Source: Tateyamaria sp. ANG-S1 (lineage in GTDB: Bacteria > Pseudomonadota > Alphaproteobacteria > Rhodobacterales > Rhodobacteraceae). From it: a DNA stretch of 64,000 nt. A model generated the notes under the pieces. That model searched no databases. It was not told where the DNA came from and saw only the letters and a list, made by a program, of their open reading frames with translations. The first letter of the stretch is position 1; the number at the start of each line of letters is the position of its first letter. The translations under genes were made by a program, and so were the position numbers. Of this stretch, positions 36,813-46,329 are shown in pieces. Location of the stretch: positions 496,001 to 560,000 of the forward strand of contig NZ_JWLL01000005.1 in the NCBI RefSeq assembly GCF_000814025.1. The letters are read 5' to 3'.

Positions 36813-39698
36813 ATGGCATATCAGACACGGCGGGATCCGCTTTTCGATCAAGGGATGCAGGTGGCGCTGGAAAAGCGTGGCCGCGAGTTGGTGGGCATCG
36901 GCCTGTTGATCGCAGGCCTGATGGCAGCGGCCATGATGCTGAGCTACAGCCCCGACGATCCGAACTGGATGGCGTCGACCGACGCGCCGGTGCAGAATTG
37001 GCTGGGGCGGACCGGCGCGTCGATTGCGGCGCCGCTCTTTATGATCGGTGGTTGGGGTGTGTTTGGCATTGCGATTGTTCTGATGGCTTGGGGCGTCCGG
37101 TTCGGCCTTCACATCGGGACCGAACGGGCGCTGGGCCGTCTGATCTTTGCGCCCATCGCCATTGCGTTCGGGTCGATCTATGCCGCGACCTTGCAGCCCG
37201 GTGATCTTTGGCTGTCGACGCATGGCTTTGGCCTGGGTGGCCTTTTTGGTGACACTGTCATGGCGTTCATCCTGACGGTTTTGCCTGTCGGGTCGAGCCT
37301 TGCCGTAAAGTTGATGTCGCTGTTGATGGGCATTGGTATCGTTGTTTTTGGTGCTTTTGTTCTGGGCTTTACCCGCTCTGAAGTCGCGCGTCTGGCGCGG
37401 TTCATGCTTGTGGGGCTGGTTATGGCCTATGCTGTATTGATGACCCTTTTGGGTCGCGGGGCCAGCGGTGCAGTCCAGGCGGCGCGCACCATGCAAGAGC
37501 GGCAGGCCGAACGCCGCGCGGCGCGTGAGGCTGAGGCGGCAGAGGCCGAAGCCTATGCGGCAGCCGTGCCGGATGTGCACGCCTATGACTATGACGAGAT
37601 GGTCGAGGAGCCCGCCAGACCGAGCCTTTTGTCCCGGATGCCGACCTTGATCAAGCGGTCGGAGCCAGTGCCGGATGAGATGCCGGAGCAGGAGTTGATC
37701 GAGACCTATAGCGATGTCGATGTTGGCGAGGGACCCGGCGACGAGCGGATCAAGTTGAAGATTGCGGATGTGATCAAGGCGCGCGTGCGCTCAAACCCCG
37801 CGATGCAGGTGGAAAGCGTGGCGCCGTTGACCAAGGGGCGTGGCCGCGGGCCAGATCCGCTGGTCCTGAATACGACGTCGCAACATGTCCTGCCGCCTGA
37901 GCCGCCCCTCACTGGGCCAGCGGTTGTGCGGTCCGAGCCGCCTTTGACTGCAGCGCAGGCATCGGTGGCGCAGGCGGAGCCAGTTCAAGCCTACGCGCCG
38001 GAGCCGCAGGTTGAAGAAGCGCCCGAGCAATTGTACGCACCCATGCCGGAACCCGCCCCGGCTGCGCCTGCCATTCCCGTCGCCGAGCCGCGCAAGGTCG
38101 TTCAGCAGCCCGCCCGCAAGCCCGTGCAACCCAGCACCCGTGCACAGCTTGAGGCACAGCCGAAGCTGAAGTTCGAGGACACGCATCCCGGTTTCGAACT
38201 TCCGCCGCTGAACCTGCTGGAAAGCCCAAGCGCGGTGCAGCGTCATCATCTGAGTGACGAGGCGTTGGAAGAAAACGCTCGGATGCTCGAAACCGTGCTC
38301 GATGATTACGGCGTGAAGGGGGAGATCGTGTCGGTCCGCCCCGGCCCCGTCGTCACCATGTACGAATTGGAGCCCGCGCCGGGTTTGAAAGCGAGCCGCG
38401 TGATTGGCTTGGCCGATGACATCGCGCGGTCGATGGCGGCGCTGTCGGCGCGAGTTTCGACTGTGCCCGGTCGGTCCGTGATTGGTATCGAATTGCCGAA
38501 CGAGAACCGGGAAAAGGTTGTTCTGCGTGAAATCCTTGCCAGCCGGGACTTTGGTGATGGCAATCACAAGTTGCCGCTGGCCTTGGGCAAGGACATTGGC
38601 GGTGGTCCGGTTGTGGCGAACCTTGCCAAGATGCCTCACCTGCTGATCGCCGGTACGACCGGGTCGGGTAAGTCGGTGGCGATTAACACGATGATCCTGT
38701 CGCTGCTTTACAAACTGACGCCCGAGGAATGCCGGTTGATCATGATCGACCCGAAGATGCTGGAACTGAGTGTCTATGACGGCATTCCGCATCTCCTCTC
38801 CCCCGTTGTGACCGATCCGAAGAAAGCAGTTGTGGCCCTGAAATGGGTCGTGGGCGAGATGGAAGAGCGCTATCGCAAGATGTCCAAGATGGGCGTGCGC
38901 AATATCGACGGCTACAATGGCCGGGTGAAAGAGGCGCTCGCCAAAGACGAGATGTTCTCGCGCACCGTTCAGACGGGCTTTGACGATGAGACGGGCGAAC
39001 CGGTGTTTGAGACCGAGGAGTTTGCGCCTGAGGCGATGCCTTACATCGTGGTCATCGTGGACGAGATGGCCGACCTGATGATGGTTGCGGGCAAGGAGAT
39101 CGAGGCGTGTATTCAGCGTCTGGCGCAGATGGCGCGGGCGTCGGGCATTCACCTGATCATGGCGACGCAACGGCCGTCGGTTGATGTGATCACCGGCACG
39201 ATCAAGGCGAACTTCCCGACACGGATTTCCTTCCAGGTGACGTCGAAAATCGACTCGCGCACTATTCTGGGTGAGATGGGGGCTGAGCAACTCCTTGGTA
39301 TGGGCGACATGCTGTATATGGCGGGCGGGGCGAAAATCACCCGTTGCCATGGCCCGTTCGTAAGCGATGAAGAGGTCGAAGAAATTGTGAACCACCTCAA
39401 GGCCTTTGGCGCGCCGGATTACGTGTCCGGTGTTGTTGATGGGCCGGATGAGGACAAGGAAAGCAACATTGACGAGGTGCTTGGCCTCGGTGGGAACACG
39501 AATGGCGAAGATGCGCTTTACGATCAGGCGGTGGCCATTGTGATCAAGGACCGCAAGTGTTCGACATCCTACATCCAGCGGAAACTGGCGATCGGCTACA
39601 ACAAGGCCGCGCGTCTGGTGGAGCAGATGGAGGACGAGGGCGTCGTGTCATCTGCCAACCATGTGGGCAAGCGCGAGATTCTGGTGCCCGAACAGTGA
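36813..39698 (+). CDS. ftsK: DNA translocase FtsK
   Basis: A 961-residue divisome protein that pumps DNA and activates XerCD at dif. N-terminal region: about five membrane helices at residues 23-215. A Pro/Gln/Ala/Glu-rich linker follows to about residue 460. The motor has Walker A GTTGSGKS near residue 613 and Walker [10 protein letters not shown] near residue 748. The C-terminal gamma winged helix ([27 protein letters not shown], about 905-961) reads KOPS sites. It follows the aminotransferase by 17 bases and lolA is next. Confidence 0.97.
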   Translation: MAYQTRRDPLFDQGMQVALEKRGRELVGIGLLIAGLMAAAMMLSYSPDDPNWMASTDAPVQNWLGRTGASIAAPLFMIGGWGVFGIAIVLMAWGVRFGLHIGTERALGRLIFAPIAIAFGSIYAATLQPGDLWLSTHGFGLGGLFGDTVMAFILTVLPVGSSLAVKLMSLLMGIGIVVFGAFVLGFTRSEVARLARFMLVGLVMAYAVLMTLLGRGASGAVQAARTMQERQAERRAAREAEAAEAEAYAAAVPDVHAYDYDEMVEEPARPSLLSRMPTLIKRSEPVPDEMPEQELIETYSDVDVGEGPGDERIKLKIADVIKARVRSNPAMQVESVAPLTKGRGRGPDPLVLNTTSQHVLPPEPPLTGPAVVRSEPPLTAAQASVAQAEPVQAYAPEPQVEEAPEQLYAPMPEPAPAAPAIPVAEPRKVVQQPARKPVQPSTRAQLEAQPKLKFEDTHPGFELPPLNLLESPSAVQRHHLSDEALEENARMLETVLDDYGVKGEIVSVRPGPVVTMYELEPAPGLKASRVIGLADDIARSMAALSARVSTVPGRSVIGIELPNENREKVVLREILASRDFGDGNHKLPLALGKDIGGGPVVANLAKMPHLLIAGTTGSGKSVAINTMILSLLYKLTPEECRLIMIDPKMLELSVYDGIPHLLSPVVTDPKKAVVALKWVVGEMEERYRKMSKMGVRNIDGYNGRVKEALAKDEMFSRTVQTGFDDETGEPVFETEEFAPEAMPYIVVIVDEMADLMMVAGKEIEACIQRLAQMARASGIHLIMATQRPSVDVITGTIKANFPTRISFQVTSKIDSRTILGEMGAEQLLGMGDMLYMAGGAKITRCHGPFVSDEEVEEIVNHLKAFGAPDYVSGVVDGPDEDKESNIDEVLGLGGNTNGEDALYDQAVAIVIKDRKCSTSYIQRKLAIGYNKAARLVEQMEDEGVVSSANHVGKREILVPEQ

Positions 39699-39796
39699 TC
39701 GGCGGGAACCGCCCGCCGCCACACAGGGTTGATATCGCATAACACACGGTCGCGGCCTATATCTGGCTCAAGACTAGATTATGGAAGGTGAGCGGT

Positions 39797-40390
39797 ATGA
39801 CCCCTTGGACCCGGATTGCGGCTGTGGCCGTTGCAGTTATGACGGCACAGGCCGCGTGGGCGGACAAGCTGCCGCTGAATACGATTTCGAGCTATCTGAA
39901 TGACCTGCAGACGGCGCAGGGTACGTTCACACAGATTAATGATGACGGAAGCGTGGACACCGGCAACATCTACATCAAGCGGCCGGGTCGGATGCGGTTT
40001 GAGTACAATCCGCCAAACGAGTCGCTGCTCGTGGCGAGTGCGAACGCGGTCTTCATCGTCGATTCAAAATCGAACCAGGCGCCAGAGACCTATCCATTGC
40101 GTCGCACGCCGCTGTCGCTGATCCTGGCACGGAATGTGAACTTGGCTCAGGCGAACATGGTGGTTGGCCACGACTTCGACGGCACTGCCACCATCGTGAC
40201 GGCGCAGGATCCGGAGCATCCGGAATATGGCAATATCCAGATGAAGTTCACTGGCAACCCGGTGCAGTTGCGCCAATGGGTCGTGAATGACAGTGGGGGT
40301 GGTCAGACGACGGTTGTTCTGGGTGAGTTGCAAACAGGCGGCAATATTTCCAACCGCCTGTTCGATGCGCCGCGACGGACGAGAGACTGA
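39797..40390 (+). CDS. lolA: Outer-membrane lipoprotein carrier LolA
   Basis: LolA shuttles lipoproteins from LolCDE to the outer membrane. The 197-residue protein has a signal peptide (residues 1-20, cleaved near AWA-DKL) and an unclosed barrel core: LNDLQTAQGTFTQIN, GNIYIKRPGRMRFEYNPP and ITLVT-like strands. The start is the ATG at 39797, with GGAAGG upstream; an upstream GTG would add three residues. ftsK-lolA is a conserved neighbourhood in proteobacteria. Its stop directly abuts that of the convergent transglycosylase gene. Confidence 0.9.
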   Translation: MTPWTRIAAVAVAVMTAQAAWADKLPLNTISSYLNDLQTAQGTFTQINDDGSVDTGNIYIKRPGRMRFEYNPPNESLLVASANAVFIVDSKSNQAPETYPLRRTPLSLILARNVNLAQANMVVGHDFDGTATIVTAQDPEHPEYGNIQMKFTGNPVQLRQWVVNDSGGGQTTVVLGELQTGGNISNRLFDAPRRTRD

Positions 40391-40966
40391 TCAGCAGGAC
40401 CGCAGTTGCGCGGCGTACATGGCCGAGCGTTCATCGACCTCACCAGCGACGCGCATCAGCCACGCTTTGTTCCGGTAGGACCCGCGGGAATAGCCCGTGC
40501 GCCCTTCGTGATAGGCCAAGTACTGGTTGCGGGTGTCGGTGAGCGGGATGCCAAGCCGACGATTGGTTTCCGCCATGTACCAGCCCATAAAGTCCGTCGC
40601 GTCGCGGATGCTGTCCCGCCGCGCGCGGCGCTGGCCGGTCTGGTCGAGATATTCATCCCATGTGCCATCCAGCGCTTGGCTGTAGCCAAATGCGCTTGAG
40701 ATGCGCCCAGTCGGGATGACGCCTGCCGCATAGCGGTAGGGCGGACGCGCGTCCGAGATGAATTTGCTTTCCTGGTAGATCGTCGCCATTTGGACATGCA
40801 CAGGCACGCCGTACTTGCGCTCAACCGCCCGAAAGGCGCGAAGATATTCCGGGCGCTCGCTGACAATGGAACAGGCGTTGTCCAGCCGGTTGGGGGCCGT
40901 GCCCGACCCGCCACCACAGCTGGCAGCCAAAAGAACCAATGCCAAAGCGCGAAAGAGTCTGCTCAT
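40391..40966 (-). CDS. Lytic transglycosylase (SLT) lipoprotein
   Basis: A 191-residue exported muramidase-like protein. Signal peptide ends in the lipobox LAASC, so it is probably a lipoprotein. The SLT fold shows the catalytic Glu in IYQESKF, the AFGYSQALDGTWDEY strand (GxSQ-like) and YLAYHEGRTGYSRGSY. It cleaves glycan strands of peptidoglycan. Either the ATG at 40966 or a GTG three codons upstream could be the start; the ATG is preferred. Confidence 0.86.
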   Translation of the reverse strand: MSRLFRALALVLLAASCGGGSGTAPNRLDNACSIVSERPEYLRAFRAVERKYGVPVHVQMATIYQESKFISDARPPYRYAAGVIPTGRISSAFGYSQALDGTWDEYLDQTGQRRARRDSIRDATDFMGWYMAETNRRLGIPLTDTRNQYLAYHEGRTGYSRGSYRNKAWLMRVAGEVDERSAMYAAQLRSC

Positions 40967-41035
40967 CTGCCTCACTCGCTTTTTATGTTTTTTGGCAGTT
41001 TACCGGAATTTTAGCCGCGTGGAAATCACGTTTTG

Positions 41036-41917
41036 TCACAGAACAAGGGCGAGGATCAGGGGCAGGGCGGCGACCGACATGAGAGTTGACGCGACCACAA
41101 GCCCGGCAACCTTGTCCGATTGGGCACCATACTTCTCGGCCAGCAGGTAGGATGTGACGGCGACGGGTGTGGCGACCTGCAGAACCAGCACACCAAATGC
41201 GGTTGGATCAAGGGTGAAATACTGCCCAACCACCCAGGCAATCCCGGTACAAAGCCCAAGTTTTATGGCAGAAAGCGCTGCGGCTTGCATCAGACCCTTG
41301 GCCGACAGCCGCGCCACGGCAACGCCAAGGGTGATCAGCATCATCGGGATTGCCATCTGTCCCACGAGGTCCAGCGCGTTGGTCAGGAAGATGGGCGTTT
41401 CCCAGCCTTGCCACAGAAACAGCGCACCCAGTACTGTTCCCCAAACCAGCGGCTCGCGCAAAACCTTGCCGAAGGAGCCTGCGCCGGCCACCAGCCAGAT
41501 GCCGAAGGTATAGGACCATAGTGCCATGATTGCGAAAACGATGATCGCGTAGCTGAGGCCAATGTCTCCGAATGCAAACAGCGCTAGGGGCAGGCCGAGG
41601 TTGCCCGTATTGCCGAAGATCAGGGGTGCCGCGTAGGTGCGCGTGTCGAGCCGGATCAACCGGACAAGCGCTAGGATCGCCAAGGTCACTGCGCCGTAAG
41701 CTGTAACCGATGCCATCGACAGCGCGGCCAGTGCGCTGGGGTCGATGTCCGTCTGCATCAGTGAGACAAAGATCAAACAGGGCAGCGACAGGGTCATTGC
41801 AAGCTGGGTGACGAACTGGATGCGGTACTCAAGCCCTGCCTTTACCCACGTAAAGCCAATCCCCGCCAACATGAACACGGGCGCCACGATCTGCAGGACT
41901 GTTAAGGCAAGGTTCAC
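41036..41917 (-). CDS. AEC family (auxin efflux carrier-like) transporter
   Basis: A 293-residue membrane protein with about ten helices, in two inverted five-helix halves, consistent with the AEC family. The proteins move malonate, amino acids or other organic acids; the substrate is not predictable. It starts with a GTG (MNLALTVLQIVAPVFMLAGIGF). Divergent from hspQ. Confidence 0.86.
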   Translation of the reverse strand: MNLALTVLQIVAPVFMLAGIGFTWVKAGLEYRIQFVTQLAMTLSLPCLIFVSLMQTDIDPSALAALSMASVTAYGAVTLAILALVRLIRLDTRTYAAPLIFGNTGNLGLPLALFAFGDIGLSYAIIVFAIMALWSYTFGIWLVAGAGSFGKVLREPLVWGTVLGALFLWQGWETPIFLTNALDLVGQMAIPMMLITLGVAVARLSAKGLMQAAALSAIKLGLCTGIAWVVGQYFTLDPTAFGVLVLQVATPVAVTSYLLAEKYGAQSDKVAGLVVASTLMSVAALPLILALVL

Positions 41918-42002
41918 AGACTGTTTCCAGCGAATTCGCGCTCAATTATTGGACAAATGTCCCTTGCACCGTGTAGTCACGAGCGATAGGGGGCGCAACG
42001 CT

Positions 42003-42329
42003 ATGCTGAGAACACGCGCTAAATATCATCTGGGCCAGGTGGTCCGCCATAAGAAGCATCCATTTCGCGGTGTTATCTTTGATGTCGACCCCGAGTTTGC
42101 CAACACCGAAGAATGGTACGAAGCCATCCCAGAAGACAGCCGCCCGAAAAAGGCGCAGCCGTTCTACCACCTGCTGGCTGAAAACGACCAAAGCTACTAC
42201 GTGGCCTATGTGTCGGAGCAGAACCTGGTTGCCGACTATTCCGGAGAGCCTGTGGATCATCCGGACATCCCTGATCTTTTTGGCCCGTTCGAGGACGGTG
42301 CCTATCCCCTGCATTTCCAGTTGAATTGA
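42003..42329 (+). CDS. hspQ: Heat-shock protein HspQ
   Basis: A 108-residue HspQ (hemimethylated DNA-binding protein YccV-like) protein. Signature: RAKYHLGQVVRHKKHPFRGVIFDVDPEF and YYVAYVSEQNLVADYSGEPVDHP. HspQ is a substrate adaptor and client of Lon. A CTTGCA and CGATAG pair at 41963 and 41984 could be a heat-shock promoter but is weak; no CIRCE element is seen. AGGGGG precedes the ATG at 42003. Confidence 0.92.
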   Translation: MLRTRAKYHLGQVVRHKKHPFRGVIFDVDPEFANTEEWYEAIPEDSRPKKAQPFYHLLAENDQSYYVAYVSEQNLVADYSGEPVDHPDIPDLFGPFEDGAYPLHFQLN

Positions 42330-42337
42330 CGCGCGGG

Positions 42338-42360
42338 GGCGGAGGACACCTCCGCCTTAC
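42338..42360. repeat. GGCGGAGG...CGCCnTAC hairpin, perfect copy
   Basis: GGCGGAGG (42338-42345), ACA, CCTCCGCC (42349-42356), then TTAC. It is 8 bases after the hspQ stop, in a convergent region between hspQ and ggt, and could serve both as a terminator, although there is no U tract. Confidence 0.6.
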
Positions 42361-42368
42361 AAGTGTCG

Positions 42369-43943
42369 TCAGTATCCTAGCGCACAGCCGTCTTTGCGCG
42401 GGTCGCTTGCACCTTCCAGCACGCCGTCGTCGCGGATCATGATCGCCTGAGCGCCGCCAATGGCCGTGTCGGGGATGCTGACCGCGTGACCCATATCGGC
42501 CAATTCTGCGCGCACCTGGTCTGAGTACCCGCGCTCGACCTTCATGTCGCCCGCGTCAGAGAAGGCGCGCGGAGCGTCGATGGCGCTTTGCGGATCGAGC
42601 CCGAAATCGGTGAGGTTCGACACGAACCGCGCATGCCCATTGGGTTGGTAGGCGCCGCCCATGACCCCGAACGGCATGAATGGTTTGCCGTCCTTGGCCA
42701 GCATCCCCGGAATGATCGTATGCATGGGGCGCTTGCCGCCCTTGAGTTCGTTCGGGTGCCCCTCTTCCAGCGTGAAGCCCGCGCCGCGGTTTTGGAACAG
42801 GATGCCGAACTTGTCGGTGGCGATGCCGGAGCCAAAGCCGTGAAAGATGGAATAGATCAGTGACACCGCCATACCGTCCCGGTCCACCACGGTGATGTAG
42901 ATCGTGTCCTTATGCACCTGTTCGCTGATCATGGTGGCATTCGGCATGGCCTGCTTCGGGTCGATCAAGGCCGCGAGCTTGGCCGCGGTTTCAGGCGCCA
43001 TCATATGGTCGAGGCGGGTGGTGTAGTCTGCGTCCGCCAAAAAGCGGTTGCGCGTGTCGTAGGCGAGCTTGGCCGCTTCGGCTTCGATATGCGTACGCTC
43101 GGTGCCCCATGGGTCCATGACTGCGATGTCGAAATGCTTGAGAATATTCAGCATCAGGTTGGCTGTTGCACCGTGGCCGTTTGGCGGGTGCTCGACCAGG
43201 TCGATGTCGTTGTAGCTGCTGCGGATTGGCGTGGTGTCGGTGCAGGCGGTGGCCGCGAAATCTTCGGCGGTGTGCTTGCCCCCGGCTGCGATCAGCGCCG
43301 CCAGCATGTCCTCGGCCACCTCGCCCGCGTAGAACCCATCGCGTCCCTCTTTGGCGATGCGGCGCAAAACCTCTGCTTGCCCGGGGGCTGTGAACATCTG
43401 GCCGGTGGTCGGCGCGGTGCCATTCACCAGAAACGCATCCCGCGCGGTCCCTTTCAGGACGGCTTGGTCATTCGCCCAATCAAAGGCTACGCGCTGTGCA
43501 ACGGGTACACCAGCCTCCGCGTAGTGGATGGCTGGTGCGAGAAGGTGATCAATGCCCAGATTGCCGACGCGGTCCGAAAGGGTGCAGAATGCGTCAATGG
43601 CGCCGGGGATTGTCACCGCATGGGCGCTGTAGGTGGGTACTGTTGCTTCGCCTACGGCGCGCAGCTCTGCGGCATCAAGTGCAGCGGGGGCGCGGCCGGA
43701 TCCGTTCAGGCCGTGGATCTGGCCATCGGGCGTTGACCACAGCACAAAACAGTCTCCGCCGATCCCGGTCATCTGTGGTTCGCAAATGCCCAGAAGGACC
43801 GCACCGGCAATTGCCGCGTCCATGGCGTTGCCGCCGGATTTCAGGATGTCGATTGCGGTTTGCGCAGCCAAGGGATGTGATGTGGCACACATGCCGGATG
43901 TCGCAAGCACTGGTGAGCGGCCGGGCAGGTGGAAGTCGCGCAT
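42369..43943 (-). CDS. Gamma-glutamyltransferase family protein
   Basis: A 524-residue Ntn hydrolase of the GGT family. Autocleavage and the nucleophile should be the Thr in HKDTIYITVVD near residue 347, splitting it into large and small subunits. N-terminal GNAMDAAIAGAVLLGICEPQMTGIGGDCFVLW is conserved, as is MGGAYQPNGHARFVSN. No signal peptide is present, unlike E. coli GGT, so this one seems cytoplasmic. Glutathione, gamma-glutamyl peptides or other gamma-glutamyl amides may be substrates. Confidence 0.9.
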   Translation of the reverse strand: MRDFHLPGRSPVLATSGMCATSHPLAAQTAIDILKSGGNAMDAAIAGAVLLGICEPQMTGIGGDCFVLWSTPDGQIHGLNGSGRAPAALDAAELRAVGEATVPTYSAHAVTIPGAIDAFCTLSDRVGNLGIDHLLAPAIHYAEAGVPVAQRVAFDWANDQAVLKGTARDAFLVNGTAPTTGQMFTAPGQAEVLRRIAKEGRDGFYAGEVAEDMLAALIAAGGKHTAEDFAATACTDTTPIRSSYNDIDLVEHPPNGHGATANLMLNILKHFDIAVMDPWGTERTHIEAEAAKLAYDTRNRFLADADYTTRLDHMMAPETAAKLAALIDPKQAMPNATMISEQVHKDTIYITVVDRDGMAVSLIYSIFHGFGSGIATDKFGILFQNRGAGFTLEEGHPNELKGGKRPMHTIIPGMLAKDGKPFMPFGVMGGAYQPNGHARFVSNLTDFGLDPQSAIDAPRAFSDAGDMKVERGYSDQVRAELADMGHAVSIPDTAIGGAQAIMIRDDGVLEGASDPRKDGCALGY

Positions 43944-44022
43944 GATGGGTCCCCAAATCTATTCGTCCGGCGCAAGGTAAGCTGCGACCCAGCGGTGTCT
44001 ACTTTAAATTGGGGTAGAAGAT

Positions 44023-44069
44023 CCTCGGTGCTGCGTACTGGGTGGGGGCAATTACACGCAGCACCGAGG
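44023..44069. repeat. Perfect 14-bp inverted repeat between ggt and the anti-sigma gene
   Basis: CCTCGGTGCTGCGT (44023-44036) and ACGCAGCACCGAGG (44056-44069) are perfect complements with a 19-base loop. The region 43944-44176 has no gene I can support. The arms are too long for chance at this distance. No U tract follows on either side, so it is not a standard terminator; operator, mRNA element or the end of a small mobile element are options. Confidence 0.6.
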
Positions 44070-44176
44070 GAAGCTAATGCAGCTACAGGTACGTGTATGC
44101 CGCCGGATTCGGGCAGGATTGTGGTGGATCGGCGTCGCTTTTGCGGAATTCGAACCAGCGTGCAACCCGCGGAGTA

Positions 44177-44653
44177 CTAGCTCAAGGCGACAGCAAGGCG
44201 AAGGCGCAGCTGGTTTTGTGCCTCCTGCCTTTGGTAGGTCACGTCCTTCGCCAGATCCTTGATCAGGAACCAGCCAAAGCCGCCCTCGGGCATATCGCAC
44301 AGGTCGACGTCTACGTCAGCCGCCGTTCCAATGGGAGTTTGCCCGTCCGGCATTGCACGCCCCGAATCAACGACGGTCAGATGCAAGCCGTCTGATTGAT
44401 GTGCGCAGGTGATGTTGATGTGACCGGCGGTGTCTGTTTCGGGATAGGCATGTTCGACGATGTTGTTTAGCGCTTCGGCCATGACCAGTTCGACGGTTCC
44501 TGCCTCTTCGACATCCAGCGCCAGCGGTTTCAACCCGTCAAGAAGCTGCGCCAGGGCTTGGCGCACGGCGAAGCGTCCGCTGACAACAGAGATGTGAAAG
44601 GCTGGCAGGAATGTCGTACGGGTCATCGAAAGCGCCTTCATCTGGGGCGACAC
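44177..44653 (-). CDS. Anti-sigma factor/histidine kinase-like ATPase (RsbW type)
   Basis: A 158-residue GHKL ATPase domain of the serine-kinase RsbW/SpoIIAB type: N-box EALNNIVEHAYPE, G1-like VDSGRAMPD, and G2-like EGGFGWFLIK. Such proteins phosphorylate an STAS partner and bind a sigma factor or another effector. The start is a GTG two bases after the STAS stop, so the pair is one operon. No sigma factor or PP2C phosphatase is adjacent. Confidence 0.82.
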   Translation of the reverse strand: MSPQMKALSMTRTTFLPAFHISVVSGRFAVRQALAQLLDGLKPLALDVEEAGTVELVMAEALNNIVEHAYPETDTAGHINITCAHQSDGLHLTVVDSGRAMPDGQTPIGTAADVDVDLCDMPEGGFGWFLIKDLAKDVTYQRQEAQNQLRLRLAVALS

Positions 44654-44655
44654 AC

Positions 44656-44994
44656 TCAGGATTTCAACTCGGTCAGGGCGCCATCAAGCGTGGGAAACAC
44701 TGGAAAGACGCTGTCCATCCGCGTCAGGCGAAAGACTTTTTCCACCGTAGGCGTCAGCCCGGCAAGCGCCAGTTTGCGCGACTGACCCATCTGTTTCATC
44801 GCGGCGACGATGGCGCCAAGGCCACTTGAGTCGATGAACTGCACCTCGCTCAGATCCAGCACGACGGTGTCGTTGCCGTTGTCTGTGGCGCTGCGCATCG
44901 CCTCCTTGAATTCAATTGCGACAGCCGCGTCGATGCGGCTGTCATGTACCGACACCACTTGCAGGCTGTCCTCTGATCGGCTGCGAAGATCCAT
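44656..44994 (-). CDS. STAS-domain anti-sigma factor antagonist (RsbV type)
   Basis: A 112-residue STAS protein. The predicted phosphorylation serine lies in VQFIDSSGLGAIVAAMKQ; the strand pattern LDLSEVQFID and LALAGLTPTVEKVFRL is standard for SpoIIAA/RsbV. Partner of the kinase encoded next to it. The upstream gene (thiolase) is divergent with 88 bases between them. Confidence 0.85.
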   Translation of the reverse strand: MDLRSRSEDSLQVVSVHDSRIDAAVAIEFKEAMRSATDNGNDTVVLDLSEVQFIDSSGLGAIVAAMKQMGQSRKLALAGLTPTVEKVFRLTRMDSVFPVFPTLDGALTELKS

Positions 44995-45082
44995 GCGCGC
45001 CCTCTTGCAATTCTCTGGTTACATTGTCTGTCTAGGAGCCAATCCTTACTATTCGGTTGCCACCACCTGACGGGAGAAAGCC

Positions 45083-46255
45083 ATGAAACCAGTCGTGATT
45101 GCCGGAGCGGCCCGGACGCCTATGGGCGGATTTCAGGGCGCTTTGTCCGATATGTCCGCGTCCGCTTTGGGCGGGATCGCGATCAAGGCCGCTTTGGATG
45201 GTGCTGGCGCATCCACCGTTGACGAAGTTCTGATGGGCTGTGTCTTGCCCGCCGGTCAGGGCCAGGCGCCCGCGCGGCAGGCTGGCTTTGCCGCCGGTCT
45301 GGGCGAGGATGTGCCTGCCACCACCCTCAACAAGATGTGCGGATCGGGGATGAAGGCGGCGATGATGGCCTTTGATCAGATCGCACTTGGTCACGCCGAC
45401 ACCATGATTGTTGGCGGGATGGAGAGCATGACAAACGCGCCCTACATGCTGCCAAAGATGCGGGATGGTGCCCGCCTCGGTCACGGTCAGGTTGTCGATC
45501 ACATGTTTCTTGATGGTCTGGAGGATGCCTATGACAAAGGCCGCCTGATGGGCACCTTTGCCGAGGATTGCGCCGAGACATATCAGTTCACGCGCGACGC
45601 GCAGGACGCGTTCGCGTTGACATCGCTGAGCCGGGCACAGTCGGCGATTAAAACCGGCGCTTTTGACGGTGAAGTGACGGCAGTTGAGGTCAAGACGCGC
45701 AAGGGCAGTGTCACGGTCCGCGCAGACGAACAGCCCGGCACGGCGCGTCCTGACAAGATCCCGCATCTAAAACCAGCCTTCCGCGAAGGTGGCACGGTGA
45801 CAGCCGCCAATTCCTCCTCAATCTCGGACGGCGCGGCGGCCTTGGTTCTTGCCTCGGAAGAGGCGGCGGAGGAACAGGACCTGACGGTGCGTGCGCGCAT
45901 CCTGGGCCACGCCAGCCACGCACAGGCGCCGGGTCTCTTCACCACGGCACCGGTCCCGGCTTCACAAAAGCTGCTCGACCGCATCGGCTGGACCAAAGAC
46001 GATGTGGATCTGTGGGAGGTGAACGAAGCCTTTGCTGTTGTGCCCCTCGCCTTCATGCGGGAAATGGGACTGAGCCATGACGTGGTGAACGTCAACGGCG
46101 GGGCCTGCGCGCTGGGCCATCCAATCGGCGCATCGGGCGCGCGCATCCTGGTCACGCTGCTGAACGCTCTTGAGAAACGAAACCTCAAACGGGGCATTGC
46201 CGCGATCTGCATCGGCGGCGGCGAAGGAACCGCCATCGCGATTGAGCGGCCCTAG
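45083..46255 (+). CDS. Acetyl-CoA C-acetyltransferase (thiolase)
   Basis: A 390-residue thiolase with nucleophilic Cys in LNKMCGSGMKAAMM (near residue 86), His in VNEAFA and GHPIGASGAR, and second Cys in ICIGGGEG. Biosynthetic (acetoacetyl-CoA) rather than degradative type is likely, from the short length and the AGAARTPMGGFQG start; no beta-oxidation partner is adjacent. A dispersed repeat copy abuts its stop. Confidence 0.92.
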   Translation: MKPVVIAGAARTPMGGFQGALSDMSASALGGIAIKAALDGAGASTVDEVLMGCVLPAGQGQAPARQAGFAAGLGEDVPATTLNKMCGSGMKAAMMAFDQIALGHADTMIVGGMESMTNAPYMLPKMRDGARLGHGQVVDHMFLDGLEDAYDKGRLMGTFAEDCAETYQFTRDAQDAFALTSLSRAQSAIKTGAFDGEVTAVEVKTRKGSVTVRADEQPGTARPDKIPHLKPAFREGGTVTAANSSSISDGAAALVLASEEAAEEQDLTVRARILGHASHAQAPGLFTTAPVPASQKLLDRIGWTKDDVDLWEVNEAFAVVPLAFMREMGLSHDVVNVNGGACALGHPIGASGARILVTLLNALEKRNLKRGIAAICIGGGEGTAIAIERP

Positions 46256-46302
46256 GGCTTCTTCTGACCAGAAATACGACGGGGTCTGGGGCAGAGCCCC
46301 AG
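46256..46302 (+). repeat. Dispersed extragenic element, copy 3
   Basis: In the opposite orientation to copies 1, 2 and 4. On the plus strand it reads CTTCTTCTGACC after the thiolase stop, then ATACGACGGGG, then hairpin CTGGGGC-AGA-GCCCCAG (46286-46302). As in copies 1 and 4 the CTTCTTCTG end touches the stop codon of the gene it follows. Confidence 0.72.
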
Positions 46303-46329
46303 TCCAGACGGATGCTTAAGGAACGAACG

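Noticed and set aside
44146-44160. T-loop-like GGAATTCGAACCAG suggesting a tRNA or tmRNA in the ggt/anti-sigma gap
   Set aside because: No acceptor stem or other arms could be built on either strand, and the TTCGAA is part of a palindromic stretch.
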